Below, in pieces: positions 39,248-47,647 of a stretch of 64,000 nt of DNA; within the stretch, counting starts at the first letter, position 1, and each line of letters starts with the position of its first letter. The notes below the pieces were generated by a model that made no database searches, was not told the DNA's origin, and saw only the letters and a program-made list of their open reading frames with translations. A program made the position numbers and the translations under genes. Origin of the DNA: Chlamydiifrater phoenicopteri (GTDB lineage Bacteria > Chlamydiota > Chlamydiia > Chlamydiales > Chlamydiaceae). Location of the stretch: assembly GCF_902807005.1 (NCBI RefSeq), contig NZ_LR777658.1, positions 1,116,001 to 1,180,000 on the forward strand. Direction: 5' to 3'.

Positions 39248-39363
39248 GCTTGGTGACAATAGAGAAGAGGACACACCTGAACCCATTCCGAACTCAGAAG
39301 TTAAGCTCTTTATCGCCGATGGTACTGTACACAAGAGTATGGAAGAGTAGGTCGTTGCCAAGT
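39248..39363 (+). rRNA. rrf: 5S ribosomal RNA
   Basis: About 116 bases closed by the terminal helix CTTGGTGAC / GTTGCCAAG, with the conserved loop ACACCTGAACCCATTCCGAAC and GAAGTTAAGC. It ends just before a T-rich stretch. Ends are approximate. Confidence 0.93.
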
Positions 39364-39393
39364 TTTCTTTTTTTTATTCCTAACTGTTTCTAG

Positions 39394-39564
39394 TTAGTTC
39401 GAAAGAGAGGTTTTCCCTCTCTTTTTTTTTGTAGTGTTTTTCCGAAAACTAGTCTCCTAAAGGCCTATTTTTTAGCGTTCTATAAAGAAACGTTTTTCTT
39501 CGGCTTAGCCTTGAAAATATTTTAAAGCATGTGCTTGTTCTCCCTTTAGTTCGAAAGAGAGGTT
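39394..39564 (+). repeat. 19-bp direct repeat spanning the 5' arm of the rRNA terminator
   Basis: TTAGTTCGAAAGAGAGGTT occurs at 39394-39412 and again at 39546-39564, 152 bases apart. The second copy continues CCCTG instead of TTCCCTCTC, so it no longer folds into the full terminator. The surrounding gap from 39431 to 39710 has no coding sequence that I can see. Confidence 0.8.
39402..39430 (+). terminator. rRNA operon terminator
   Basis: Perfect 9-bp stem AAAGAGAGG / CCTCTCTTT with a five-base loop and a run of Ts, 39 bases after 5S. Confidence 0.9.
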
Positions 39565-39710
39565 CCCTGTTTTTAGAGAACGTTAAACCTTTTTATTTTT
39601 AGAATTTTTTATAAAACGGAAGACCTGCTATTTATCGCTTTTCCAATATACATCCGTCGTAATCAAAAGCTTTTTCGAATGGGAAGGGAAGTAGGAAATA
39701 CTGCCAATAG

Positions 39711-39737
39711 AAAAAAGGAGCTTGTAAAAGCTCCTTT
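39711..39737 (-). terminator. Intrinsic terminator of nqrF
   Basis: On the minus strand, a 10-bp stem AAAGGAGCTT / AAGCTCCTTT with a four-base loop, followed by a T-run; the stem begins inside the nqrF stop codon. Confidence 0.88.
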
Positions 39738-41028
39738 AACTTCCGAAGTCATCAAGAACTATTGACGATCTTTCTACGCCGTAATCGTCTAGTAATTTTA
39801 AAATGCTGCTGTTGTGAAGGGGTGGTCCACAAACATAGTATAAATAATCTTCTGGATTGTCTAGTTTGTTTAACTGTCCTAGTTCAAAGGCTTTGAAAAG
39901 AAAATTGGTTTTTACAGGATCTTTAGTATCCCATCCAGCCTCTATATCTTCTGGTAATGGAGAAGAAAGGACTAGGTGATAGTGAAAGTTAGGAAAAGAA
40001 GCTTCTAAATCTTTGTATTCTTTTTCATAAATATTTTCTTTTAGTGACCTGGCTCCATACCAGAGAGTGATGTCTCTGGAACTATTTTTATTTTTAAGAA
40101 GATCCATGATGTGGCTTCTGCCAAAGGAAGATCCAGCTCCGCCTATAAGAAAAATTAACGGTCGGCTATCTTCCTTCATGAAAGACTCTCCATAGGGTCC
40201 AGAAATGAGAATCTTATCACCTGGCTTCAAAGAGAAAATATAAGAAGAACAGACTCCCCAAGGGATATTTTCTTCAGGATAATTATTAACGAAGGGTGGA
40301 GTAGCTATCCGGATATTGAACTTGAGTATAGGAGATTCTTTTGGATAGGAGGCCAATGAATAAGCTCTTTGAACTTCCTGATGTTCCAGATTTGTATAAT
40401 CTATAACGGTATCAAATAAATGAAAATGTTCCCAGTCTGATAAATACCGGGGGTCCATGGTGTTTTTCCAATCAGACGTGTTGGTTTTATAAGGAGGAAC
40501 GGTTATCTGCAGGTATCCTCCCGGTTTGTAGGGAATACTAGTTTTTTCATCAACTTTAACTACTAGTTCTTTAATAAAGGTTGCAACGTTTTGGTTAGAA
40601 ATAACTTCAGCTTCCCAAGTCGTTGCATTTAGGTATCGATCTTCTATTTCTAAATCGAGATCGTGCTGTACTTTGTACTGACAAGACAATCTCCAGCCTT
40701 CTTCTAGTTGCTTTTTTGAAAACGTAGATCGATCTGTCTCTAGAGGGGCTTCCGCATTTTTGATGCGTACTTTACATTGTTTGCAAGCCGCTTTCCCTCC
40801 ACATGGGGATGGGATAGGAATTCCTGAAGATAAAAGAGCTGATAGGAGAGACTGTCCGCTATCGACGACTTTTGTTTTAGAGTCGTCTTTATTGATACGT
40901 AGCTTGCAGGAGCACACTTTAACAAAGAGTTTCTTTGTAACGAGAATAAGAACTGTTAAAAAAAGACCTATACAAGAAAAAATTAGCCCAGCTACTACTA
41001 CGACAAATAAGCCCTGAAGCCAATCCAT
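39736..41028 (-). CDS. nqrF: Na(+)-translocating NADH:quinone reductase subunit F
   Basis: NADH-oxidising subunit of the sodium-pumping Nqr complex in the inner membrane; electrons pass NADH, FAD, 2Fe-2S. 430 residues. An N-terminal membrane helix (~8-32) is followed by a ferredoxin domain with SPCGGKAACKQC (Cys-x5-Cys-x2-Cys) and the fourth ligand in RLSCQY, then a FAD domain (QRAYSLASYP) and an NADH domain with FLIGGAGSSFGRSHI and the closing YYVCGPP. The other nqr genes are elsewhere, as in other chlamydiae. It has its own terminator. Confidence 0.96.
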   Translation of the reverse strand: MDWLQGLFVVVVAGLIFSCIGLFLTVLILVTKKLFVKVCSCKLRINKDDSKTKVVDSGQSLLSALLSSGIPIPSPCGGKAACKQCKVRIKNAEAPLETDRSTFSKKQLEEGWRLSCQYKVQHDLDLEIEDRYLNATTWEAEVISNQNVATFIKELVVKVDEKTSIPYKPGGYLQITVPPYKTNTSDWKNTMDPRYLSDWEHFHLFDTVIDYTNLEHQEVQRAYSLASYPKESPILKFNIRIATPPFVNNYPEENIPWGVCSSYIFSLKPGDKILISGPYGESFMKEDSRPLIFLIGGAGSSFGRSHIMDLLKNKNSSRDITLWYGARSLKENIYEKEYKDLEASFPNFHYHLVLSSPLPEDIEAGWDTKDPVKTNFLFKAFELGQLNKLDNPEDYLYYVCGPPLHNSSILKLLDDYGVERSSIVLDDFGS

Positions 41029-41080
41029 AACTCAGTATATCCCTCAAAGCTAAAGGTATTGAAAGCCGAATTATAGTGCT

Positions 41081-41130
41081 AAAAATAAAAAAAGCAATGG
41101 ATATTCTTCTGGAGAGAACCACCCATTGCT
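41081..41130 (-). terminator. Intrinsic terminator of yajC
   Basis: On the minus strand AGCAATGG pairs with CCATTGCT across a 22-base loop, followed by TTTTTTTATTTTT, starting 18 bases after the yajC stop. Confidence 0.75.
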
Positions 41131-41147
41131 CAGGGTTTTGATCTTTA

Positions 41148-41507
41148 TTAAGACTTGGACTTTTCTGGTTTTAAGACCTCATTAACGGCAGCTTTTAAAA
41201 CTTCAATTTTCCCTGAAGCAATATTTAAAATGACGGTATGCTCCAAGACTTGGTCTACAGTTCCGATAATTCCCATTGCAGTAACTTTATCGCCTTTAGC
41301 TAGCTCGCTACGGGTTTTTTCTGCTGCTTTTCTTCGCTTTTGTTCTGGCCGCCAGAGAATAAAATAAAAGAAGAAAATAGCAACGACCAACATCAAAGCT
41401 GAGGGCGTAAAGCTCCCTCCGGAGGTTGAGTCTGCTGTTGCTTCAGCAAAGAGTGGAGATGATAAAGCTGATAAAAGGAAAAAAACCGAGAGAAATCGGC
41501 GCAGCAT
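41148..41507 (-). CDS. yajC: Preprotein translocase accessory subunit YajC
   Basis: 119 residues. A short signal-like N-terminus (MLRRFLSVFFLLSALSSPLFA) precedes the YajC membrane helix (LMLVVAIFFFYFILWRPEQKRRK) and the soluble domain with GDKVTAMGIIGTV. YajC joins SecDF at the Sec translocon. The extra N-terminal hydrophobic segment is longer than in E. coli YajC but usual in chlamydiae as I recall. Monocistronic, with its own terminator. Confidence 0.93.
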   Translation of the reverse strand: MLRRFLSVFFLLSALSSPLFAEATADSTSGGSFTPSALMLVVAIFFFYFILWRPEQKRRKAAEKTRSELAKGDKVTAMGIIGTVDQVLEHTVILNIASGKIEVLKAAVNEVLKPEKSKS

Positions 41508-41608
41508 AGAAAAACTCCCTATAATATACCAAAGGAATTCAGGATAACATAGAGGAGCTTCTCAAGCAATGGAGATTTGTCTGCTGACAGGACTGTTTTT
41601 ATAAAATT

Positions 41609-42844
41609 TTATTTTTTTCTCATAAGGACGATATTCTCTACATGTGTTGTAAAAGGAAATTGGTCGACAGCTTTCATTGCTACTAACTCATAACCTTCTT
41701 TTGATAATGTTTCGCACTCCTCGTATTGTGTTTTGGGATTGCAAGAGACGTAAATAATGCAGGGAGGACTAATCCTTAGCAGATATTTTAAAGTTTTTGT
41801 TTGCATTCCACAGCGAGGAGGGTCGACGATTACAACATCTGGTTTTTGGACTGTCGAAAATAATGATACTTCTTGAGAAGAGGCTAAGGATCGACAAAAG
41901 GTTTTAGCGTCCCCTTGGGCTACTGAAACCTTTTTTTCTAATTGGTTTATCAAAATATTTTCTTTAGCAGAAGTTACGGCGTCAGGGACTATTTCTATTC
42001 CTTGTACAGCACACACAGAATCTGCTAGACAGATGCCTAAGGTGCCCGCTCCGCAAAAAAGATCTAGCACCAGTTCCTGGCCAGAGGGCTGTAAAAAGTC
42101 ATAGATAATTTGAGAAATATGGGCGGCTTGTTTAGGGTTGGGTTGAAAAAAACTTTTGGCATAAACCTTAAACAAGAGATCCCTAGTCTTATTAGCAGCA
42201 GGAAGCTTTTGCCATAAAAACCCTTCTCCATAGAGAATTTTTTGAGAAAAAGATGTGGGAAAGCCCTTTTGAACAAGCTTTTCTTCCCATACTATGGACG
42301 TGATAGGAAGAGAGCTTTCTAAGAGATGTTCGACAAAAGAATCTTGTTGGTTAGGGGCCACCTTGTATTCAGGCCTCCCAGAGGACGTTAGCATTATAAG
42401 AATATCTTCAGAAACATTACTTTTTCTTATAGTGAGGGATATTAGAGAACCTTTGTTTTTGGGGGCAAAGTATGCTGAAATGTTCGGGTGTTTATGCCAC
42501 CAAGAGCGGACAAGTTCCAGACAGTCGATAAAAGTTTTTCCGGCAATAAAACAGGAATTTATAGGGACCGCGTAGCGAGGTTTTTTATTAGACATTAGCC
42601 CTAAAGACTTGTTCCCGTCTACTGTTTGGAAGAAGGAAAACTCCATCTTATTTCTGAAAGCTTGCAACGGCTGTGAACGCACAATTCCTTGAAAAGAGGA
42701 AGAGGATATTAAAGGGGAAAAAAGAGAAAGTAGGGCATCTTGTTTTTCCTTTAGGCTAAGCTCATAGGCATCGCGAGGGTACGAACACCCGCCGCAAGAG
42801 CCAAAATGCGGACAAGCTGGAGGGGTGTCAGAAGCAATAATCAT
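41609..42844 (-). CDS. 23S rRNA (uracil-5-)-methyltransferase, RlmD/RumA family
   Basis: 411 residues. The N-terminal Fe-S cysteines are in CPHFGSCGGCSYP (residues 11-23); the TRAM domain at the N-terminus of E. coli RlmD is missing. The AdoMet site is LVLDLFCGAGTLGICLA, the family block IVDPPRCGM follows, and the catalytic cysteine is in IIYVSCNPKTQ. It methylates C5 of a uridine in 23S rRNA; RlmC/RlmD specificity is not decidable from the sequence. The chlamydial gene is often called ygcA. Confidence 0.92.
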   Translation of the reverse strand: MIIASDTPPACPHFGSCGGCSYPRDAYELSLKEKQDALLSLFSPLISSSSFQGIVRSQPLQAFRNKMEFSFFQTVDGNKSLGLMSNKKPRYAVPINSCFIAGKTFIDCLELVRSWWHKHPNISAYFAPKNKGSLISLTIRKSNVSEDILIMLTSSGRPEYKVAPNQQDSFVEHLLESSLPITSIVWEEKLVQKGFPTSFSQKILYGEGFLWQKLPAANKTRDLLFKVYAKSFFQPNPKQAAHISQIIYDFLQPSGQELVLDLFCGAGTLGICLADSVCAVQGIEIVPDAVTSAKENILINQLEKKVSVAQGDAKTFCRSLASSQEVSLFSTVQKPDVVIVDPPRCGMQTKTLKYLLRISPPCIIYVSCNPKTQYEECETLSKEGYELVAMKAVDQFPFTTHVENIVLMRKK

Positions 42845-42931
42845 TACGGAAGACTCTTAAAAAAGAAAGCAGCACCAACGGTAACAGATGGATAGCTTTT
42901 CTACAATAAGAGGCTAAAAAAGAAGAGGAAT

Positions 42932-42954
42932 GGCGACATGAAAAACATGTCGCC
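42932..42954 (-). terminator. Terminator after hctA
   Basis: Perfect 9-bp stem GGCGACATG / CATGTCGCC with a five-base loop between hctA and the methyltransferase gene. On the minus strand it is followed by a pyrimidine stretch ending in six Ts. Confidence 0.7.
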
Positions 42955-42977
42955 TAAGGAAGGAGGTCAAAAAGAAG

Positions 42978-43343
42978 CTATCTTCTCGAAGATCTTTTAG
43001 GAGCTTTTTTCTTTTTAGCTCCAGAAACACATTTCTTCGTTGAGCAAGTAGCTTTTTTCTTTACTACTTTTCTCATAGGTCTAGAAGATGTTTTAACTGT
43101 CTTTTTCGATGCAGCAACGCGCTTTGTAGAAGCTTTTTTTGCTGCAGGTTTCCTCTTCATCAAACCAGATTTTTCTGCTTTGATAGATTCTTTTCTGTAT
43201 ACTTTGGCAACTTTTTCTAATTTGATAGATTGCGTGCGTACTCTTTGAGCCGCCGCTTTGTTACCATTGTCTGCTTTGGAAAGATCACTTAGAATTTTTT
43301 CTAAAAGATCTTTCATTTTTTTTGCCGTGTCTTTGAGCGCCAT
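42978..43343 (-). CDS. hctA: Histone H1-like protein Hc1
   Basis: Condenses the chromosome as reticulate bodies turn into elementary bodies; expressed late. 121 residues. The N-terminal half (MALKDTAKKMKDLLEKIL ... AKVYRKESIKAEKSGLMKR) is the conserved helical part; the C-terminal half is almost only Lys, Ala, Ser, Arg and Thr, like eukaryotic H1 tails, and includes two cysteines (KKATCSTKKC). GAGGA stands about nine bases before the ATG. In C. trachomatis its translation is repressed by the small RNA IhtA; I do not see that RNA here. Confidence 0.96.
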   Translation of the reverse strand: MALKDTAKKMKDLLEKILSDLSKADNGNKAAAQRVRTQSIKLEKVAKVYRKESIKAEKSGLMKRKPAAKKASTKRVAASKKTVKTSSRPMRKVVKKKATCSTKKCVSGAKKKKAPKRSSRR

Positions 43344-43389
43344 GAAGAATAATCCTCAAACGGGTTAGTTGTATTAGTTTCAATTTTTT

Positions 43390-43419
43390 TAATTAGTTTG
43401 TTGATAAGAATTCATGCAA
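43390..43419 (-). promoter_or_regulatory. Candidate promoter for hctA
   Basis: Minus strand TTGCAT (43419-43414) and TAATTA (43395-43390) with an 18-base spacer, giving a leader of about 40 bases before the ATG. Confidence 0.33.
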
Positions 43420-43606
43420 CTGTTTTTTAGAAAAAAAATGATTAGAGCAGACAAAAAAACTATGGCCTAAGTTATAACCTCTTTGTTTATCAGTGTGTTA
43501 TTAAAATTCTTTTGTTGTTGAATTTTTTGAAAAAAAATCAGTTTTATTTTTGTTCAAAATGCGTTTTCTTATAGGTGGGGCATCTTATTTTAACGAGGAA
43601 GGAGCT

Positions 43607-46375
43607 TTGTTTAGGCTTTTCATAAAGACTTTTTTTATGCCTTGGTCTCATTGGATCATTATCGTCAGTATTCTCTTGAGTAATCCCTCCAGTTTGCTGG
43701 CATCCAGTAGAACAGCGCACACCACTTCTAGTGGGATAAAGCAAGGAAGTAAAATAAAAGCTTCCTCTGGAGCCATTTTGAATGGAGAATTTAAAGAAGT
43801 GTTAGAAAGAAAGTCTCTGCAAGAGCAGTTGGCGTTTTTCCAAACTTTTTTAGATGTTGTAAAAGAACCTGGGGCTAAGTTTTCCGTTCAGGAGTTTGTT
43901 ACTGCGGCAAGCCTTTCTAAAATTCTGGCTTCTTCTTTGGTGAAAGAAGGAGAATCTGACAAAGCCGTTGAAGTTATTAAAAACACTCTGCGGATCCCCG
44001 GGCTCCCAAAGCAAGCGCGAACAGAATTGATGGCATACCTCCAAACACTTAATCCGGAAAAACTACCCTTGCCTCAACTTGTGGATAAACTTTTTGGCCT
44101 TCCACAGGAAGTTCAAGATAAAATGTCGTGGCAAGATTCCTTGCTGATGAATGTTTGCAAACTTGCTTTATTAGGGGACTACACGAATAGAAAATATGAA
44201 GTAGAGCAAGCTTTCTCTTCAGAAAGGTATTCGGAGTGCTCTATGCTAGCTAAAAATCTTTTCGAGGATATATCTACCGGAAAAGTCTATTTGGATCCTC
44301 ACTTGTTAAAGTTAGAAAAATATTTTCTTCTTAGGATAGACGAAACTTCGAAATTTTTTTTAGCTAAAAAGGAAGGTAAGACAAGCCGAGAATTAATGGG
44401 GTTAATCAGTAAAGTTTGTTTGAAAGAAAAGAATTATGCAGACGCTTTGTCTTGTCTATTAGAACTTATAGCAAAGGGAGAGGTTGCCAGGTCCTGGGAG
44501 GTAGATAGAATATTGTTTTCTGACGCTTTAAATCGTAGTGTTAGTTCCTTGCGAGAGGCCGTCCAAGAGTTAGAAGTTTTGATAGACCGAGGTCGATACT
44601 TATCTGGATCTATTGCTTGTAACGGTTATTTCAAATTGTTGGAATGGTATTTGAAAAGTTGTGAGCAAGCAAGATTAGATAGCTTATTAGAAGCTGGGGA
44701 GAAAGAATTTTTTAAGGAGGATTCTCCGTATTATTCTAGCTATTTATTTTTTTTGGGAGCGAGAGCCTATCGACAAGGTTTGTTTGCTGAAGCTGTATCA
44801 ATTTTGGAAGAAGGCTTGAAGAATTCTCCCAATTCAAGTTGTTTTCTTTCGGATATTTGGGAATGCCTTGGTTGTAGCCTACTCAAGCAGGCTATGAATA
44901 TAGCTTGTGAAACAACTAGAAAGCAGATGTATTCTCGAGCGGAAGTATTTTTTCTTAAGGCATATAAAAATTGGGCTAGAACGGAAAGCGGAGTGGCTTG
45001 GTTTTTATGTAAGGCGTTACGAGGAGACCAACACAGTTGCTTTGATTTCATGCGAAAAGAGGCGCAAAAAATGCCTTTTAAAGAGAAAAACATGATTTTG
45101 AGCCTATACGGATTATTTTTCTCCTCTCCGGAAGAATTACATCTGTACCCATTTTCTTTGAGAAAAGAAAAAAATATAAAAGCTTTTTTGCAAAATCGTT
45201 TTTCTGTGGAAGAGATGACTTTATACGAAGAGATTTTTGCTTCTTTGCTGAATTTGATGCCTTTTAGTTTTGATTTAGAGCAAAGAGAGGACTTAGAGGT
45301 TGTAAAGAATTTATTAGATTTAAATGTGTCTAACAAGAGGCCTAAAGAAGATTTTTGTGCACGGACGTCGTTATTATCGAATGAAATATTCTCCATAGTC
45401 GAAGAAGTTGTCGCTTTCGAAAATACGGAAAAGTTAGATAAGAGCCTACAAAAAAATTCTTGGGATAAAACTTCTCGGGAAGCTTTAAAAGTTCTCGTTG
45501 CCGTAAGGAAAGGAAACTCTTTTAATGTGGAAGGTTTCGATAATAAATTTCTTTCCATGGCTTCTCAATGTTTTGCTGCATGCACGCAGGGAAGAAAGGT
45601 TTTTTTTGATGAAAAATTTTTCTTAGAGGCATCTCCTTTGCTTAGGTCGTATTTTCTTTCTATAGTATCTAGAATTCCGAACTGTTTTAATTTAGATTTT
45701 CCCAGACTGTTCGAAACTTTAGGGAAAGTAGAAATCGCTTACGGGGATAGATTGTTTTTTCTACTGCAACCCTATTTCCTTGGGTGTGGCTCTTTGGAAG
45801 ATATTTATCTGAAAGCGCAACATTTCTCTCAAAAATTTCCTTCCTCGGCGCTGGCATCTATTGCTTATTATTTGTCTAGCCTGGGTAGGACTTCCTTGGA
45901 AGAGAAGGAAAAAGATTTGAGAGCTGCTGCATCAAACTTAGTTAATCTTCCCCATGGATTAGGTAGAGAAGCCGAAAGAGCTTATATAAGATTTACTATA
46001 CGCCGAGCCCTTGTCGAAACTTTAATGGAGAAATGCTCTCCAGCATCTTTAATTGATGCAACGATAGTTCTAGAAGAACTTAAGGAAGAATTTTTTTCAT
46101 CTACACATCCTATAACAGGTTGTTGGCGTATGGATAATCCCACCACTTTTTACAAAGCAGGGAATCAGATAGGGCTTCTTTTAGCCAAATGTTATGCATT
46201 GAGGAATGAAGAAGACGCTTTAATAGATCATTTGGTGGAGAGTATGGAAAATAATCTCTTGTCAGAATCTAGGTGCGGGAAACATTTTGATGGAACCCTA
46301 GCAGCATCCTTACAGTTGGGGGAGGTTTTTATTGCCAACTATGGTTCTGTTTTTCCCCAAGAAAGTTTTTCATAG
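43607..46375 (+). CDS. Large secreted TPR-like repeat protein, CT744-like
   Basis: 922 residues if translation starts at the TTG at 43607, which follows a GAGGA Shine-Dalgarno at seven bases and gives a regular signal peptide (MFRLFIKTFF then WIIIVSILLSNPSSLLAS). ATG codons at 43559 and 43637 lack ribosome sites. The mature protein is helical with TPR-like units, for example AYRQGLFAEAVSILEEGLKN near 44770 and KEKNYADALSCLLELIAKGE near 44430. No catalytic motif is recognised. Probably periplasmic or outer-membrane associated, perhaps a scaffold. Last six bases overlap the convergent hemG. Confidence 0.85.
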   Translation: MFRLFIKTFFMPWSHWIIIVSILLSNPSSLLASSRTAHTTSSGIKQGSKIKASSGAILNGEFKEVLERKSLQEQLAFFQTFLDVVKEPGAKFSVQEFVTAASLSKILASSLVKEGESDKAVEVIKNTLRIPGLPKQARTELMAYLQTLNPEKLPLPQLVDKLFGLPQEVQDKMSWQDSLLMNVCKLALLGDYTNRKYEVEQAFSSERYSECSMLAKNLFEDISTGKVYLDPHLLKLEKYFLLRIDETSKFFLAKKEGKTSRELMGLISKVCLKEKNYADALSCLLELIAKGEVARSWEVDRILFSDALNRSVSSLREAVQELEVLIDRGRYLSGSIACNGYFKLLEWYLKSCEQARLDSLLEAGEKEFFKEDSPYYSSYLFFLGARAYRQGLFAEAVSILEEGLKNSPNSSCFLSDIWECLGCSLLKQAMNIACETTRKQMYSRAEVFFLKAYKNWARTESGVAWFLCKALRGDQHSCFDFMRKEAQKMPFKEKNMILSLYGLFFSSPEELHLYPFSLRKEKNIKAFLQNRFSVEEMTLYEEIFASLLNLMPFSFDLEQREDLEVVKNLLDLNVSNKRPKEDFCARTSLLSNEIFSIVEEVVAFENTEKLDKSLQKNSWDKTSREALKVLVAVRKGNSFNVEGFDNKFLSMASQCFAACTQGRKVFFDEKFFLEASPLLRSYFLSIVSRIPNCFNLDFPRLFETLGKVEIAYGDRLFFLLQPYFLGCGSLEDIYLKAQHFSQKFPSSALASIAYYLSSLGRTSLEEKEKDLRAAASNLVNLPHGLGREAERAYIRFTIRRALVETLMEKCSPASLIDATIVLEELKEEFFSSTHPITGCWRMDNPTTFYKAGNQIGLLLAKCYALRNEEDALIDHLVESMENNLLSESRCGKHFDGTLAASLQLGEVFIANYGSVFPQESFS

Positions 46376-47647
46376 GGTTTGTACAAGGGAGTACGCATTT
46401 GCTATACAACGATTAACTCCTGGACCTACAACATGATGGCCTGCTAGTTTGATCGAATGGGGGAGAGTTTGTTCTAAACTTGATAGTTCCTCTGAAAATC
46501 CTGGGGTCAGTTGAGGGATGCCATCAGGAGCAAAAGAGTAGGCAAAAGCATCTGGTCTTTGGAATATATTGAGATATTTTTGCGACGCTAGTATTCCATG
46601 TTTCAGAGCATCAGATTCCTTTAAGTTTGAATCGAATAAAAGAGCGATTTGAGTCTTTCCTTGAGCTATTTCTGGAAATATTTCTGTAGTCCAGACAATT
46701 CCTAAAATTGGTGGTTCATCAGCTATAAGCATCCCGTATCCACGTTTTTTTAAAATATTGGGAGAGTCCCATCCCAACGAGAGGCATGATAAAGGCCGAT
46801 CTTTAATTTTGTTTAGAAGTCCATCGAAAGGGATGGAAGGAAGAAGGGTGGCTAAGGATTTTATATGGCCAGTGTATATGAGGGTATCTGCAGGGTATAG
46901 AGCTTTGTGTGTGAGAATTTGTAGTTGAGGGGAAAGGATGATTTTTTGCACAGCTTCGTTGTACACGGGAGAAAAAGGGAGTTTTTTTAGTAGTCCTTTT
47001 ATTAATGAAGACATACCTCCTTTAGGTGTTGCTAACATAGGGCTTTTGGTTTTTGCTTGCTTTCGAGGAGAAGAGAAGAAGTCATGTAGGAAGCTTTTTA
47101 AGAGAGAGCCGTGTTGTTGTTCCCGTTGTTTTAAAGAGGGAAAGGCTAAGGTTGCTGATAAAACTTCTGGATAGCCGGCACGGATGCCTGTTGTGACAGG
47201 AGCTAAGATATTTTGGATCATTTTTGGTGTTGCGTGTCTGTCAAAAAAACTTCGTACAGTCTCTTCAACAGAGCAAGGTTTAACCCTCAGGTCTTTGATA
47301 ATAGAGGAAATAAGCCCTTGAGATAGTAGGCTGGGGAGCCCTATCTTTCTTGTTTTGTTGTTAAATCGTATGTAGCGTTTTTTTGCAGACTTATTACAAA
47401 AGAGTAGCGGGATAGAAAGATCCTGAATTAATTGTTTTGTAAAAAAACCCTCGCCACTGGTTAGAAATCCTTTTGGTCCCAAATCAAAATTAAACCCTTT
47501 AGATTGTTTAGACGTAACAAGTCCACCAGGAGTCGAGGAGCGTTCCAAAATAGTGATTTGAATAGCATTCCCGTATTTTTTGTTAAGAAGATAGGCTACA
47601 GAGAGCCCTGTTAATCCAGCGCCAATAATTACGAAACGTTTTTTCAT
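46370..47647 (-). CDS. hemG: Protoporphyrinogen (coproporphyrinogen) oxidase HemG/HemY type
   Basis: FAD enzyme of late haem synthesis. 425 residues. The dinucleotide-binding motif VIIGAGLTGLSVAYLLNKK is at residues 6-24, followed by ERSSTPGGL and the FNFDLGPKGFL block typical of HemY; the C-terminal FAD motif reads KLAGHHVVGPGVNRCI. The name follows chlamydial usage; the fold is HemY, not the flavodoxin-like HemG of E. coli. Whether it uses protoporphyrinogen or coproporphyrinogen depends on the pathway branch. The start overlaps hemN by ATGA. Confidence 0.93.
   Translation of the reverse strand: MKKRFVIIGAGLTGLSVAYLLNKKYGNAIQITILERSSTPGGLVTSKQSKGFNFDLGPKGFLTSGEGFFTKQLIQDLSIPLLFCNKSAKKRYIRFNNKTRKIGLPSLLSQGLISSIIKDLRVKPCSVEETVRSFFDRHATPKMIQNILAPVTTGIRAGYPEVLSATLAFPSLKQREQQHGSLLKSFLHDFFSSPRKQAKTKSPMLATPKGGMSSLIKGLLKKLPFSPVYNEAVQKIILSPQLQILTHKALYPADTLIYTGHIKSLATLLPSIPFDGLLNKIKDRPLSCLSLGWDSPNILKKRGYGMLIADEPPILGIVWTTEIFPEIAQGKTQIALLFDSNLKESDALKHGILASQKYLNIFQRPDAFAYSFAPDGIPQLTPGFSEELSSLEQTLPHSIKLAGHHVVGPGVNRCIANAYSLVQTL

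Noticed and set aside
44767-45558. 263-aa frame antisense to the CT744-like gene
   Set aside because: It is in the mirror frame of a long gene with signal peptide and repeats; its codon use and composition look like complement of helical protein coding.
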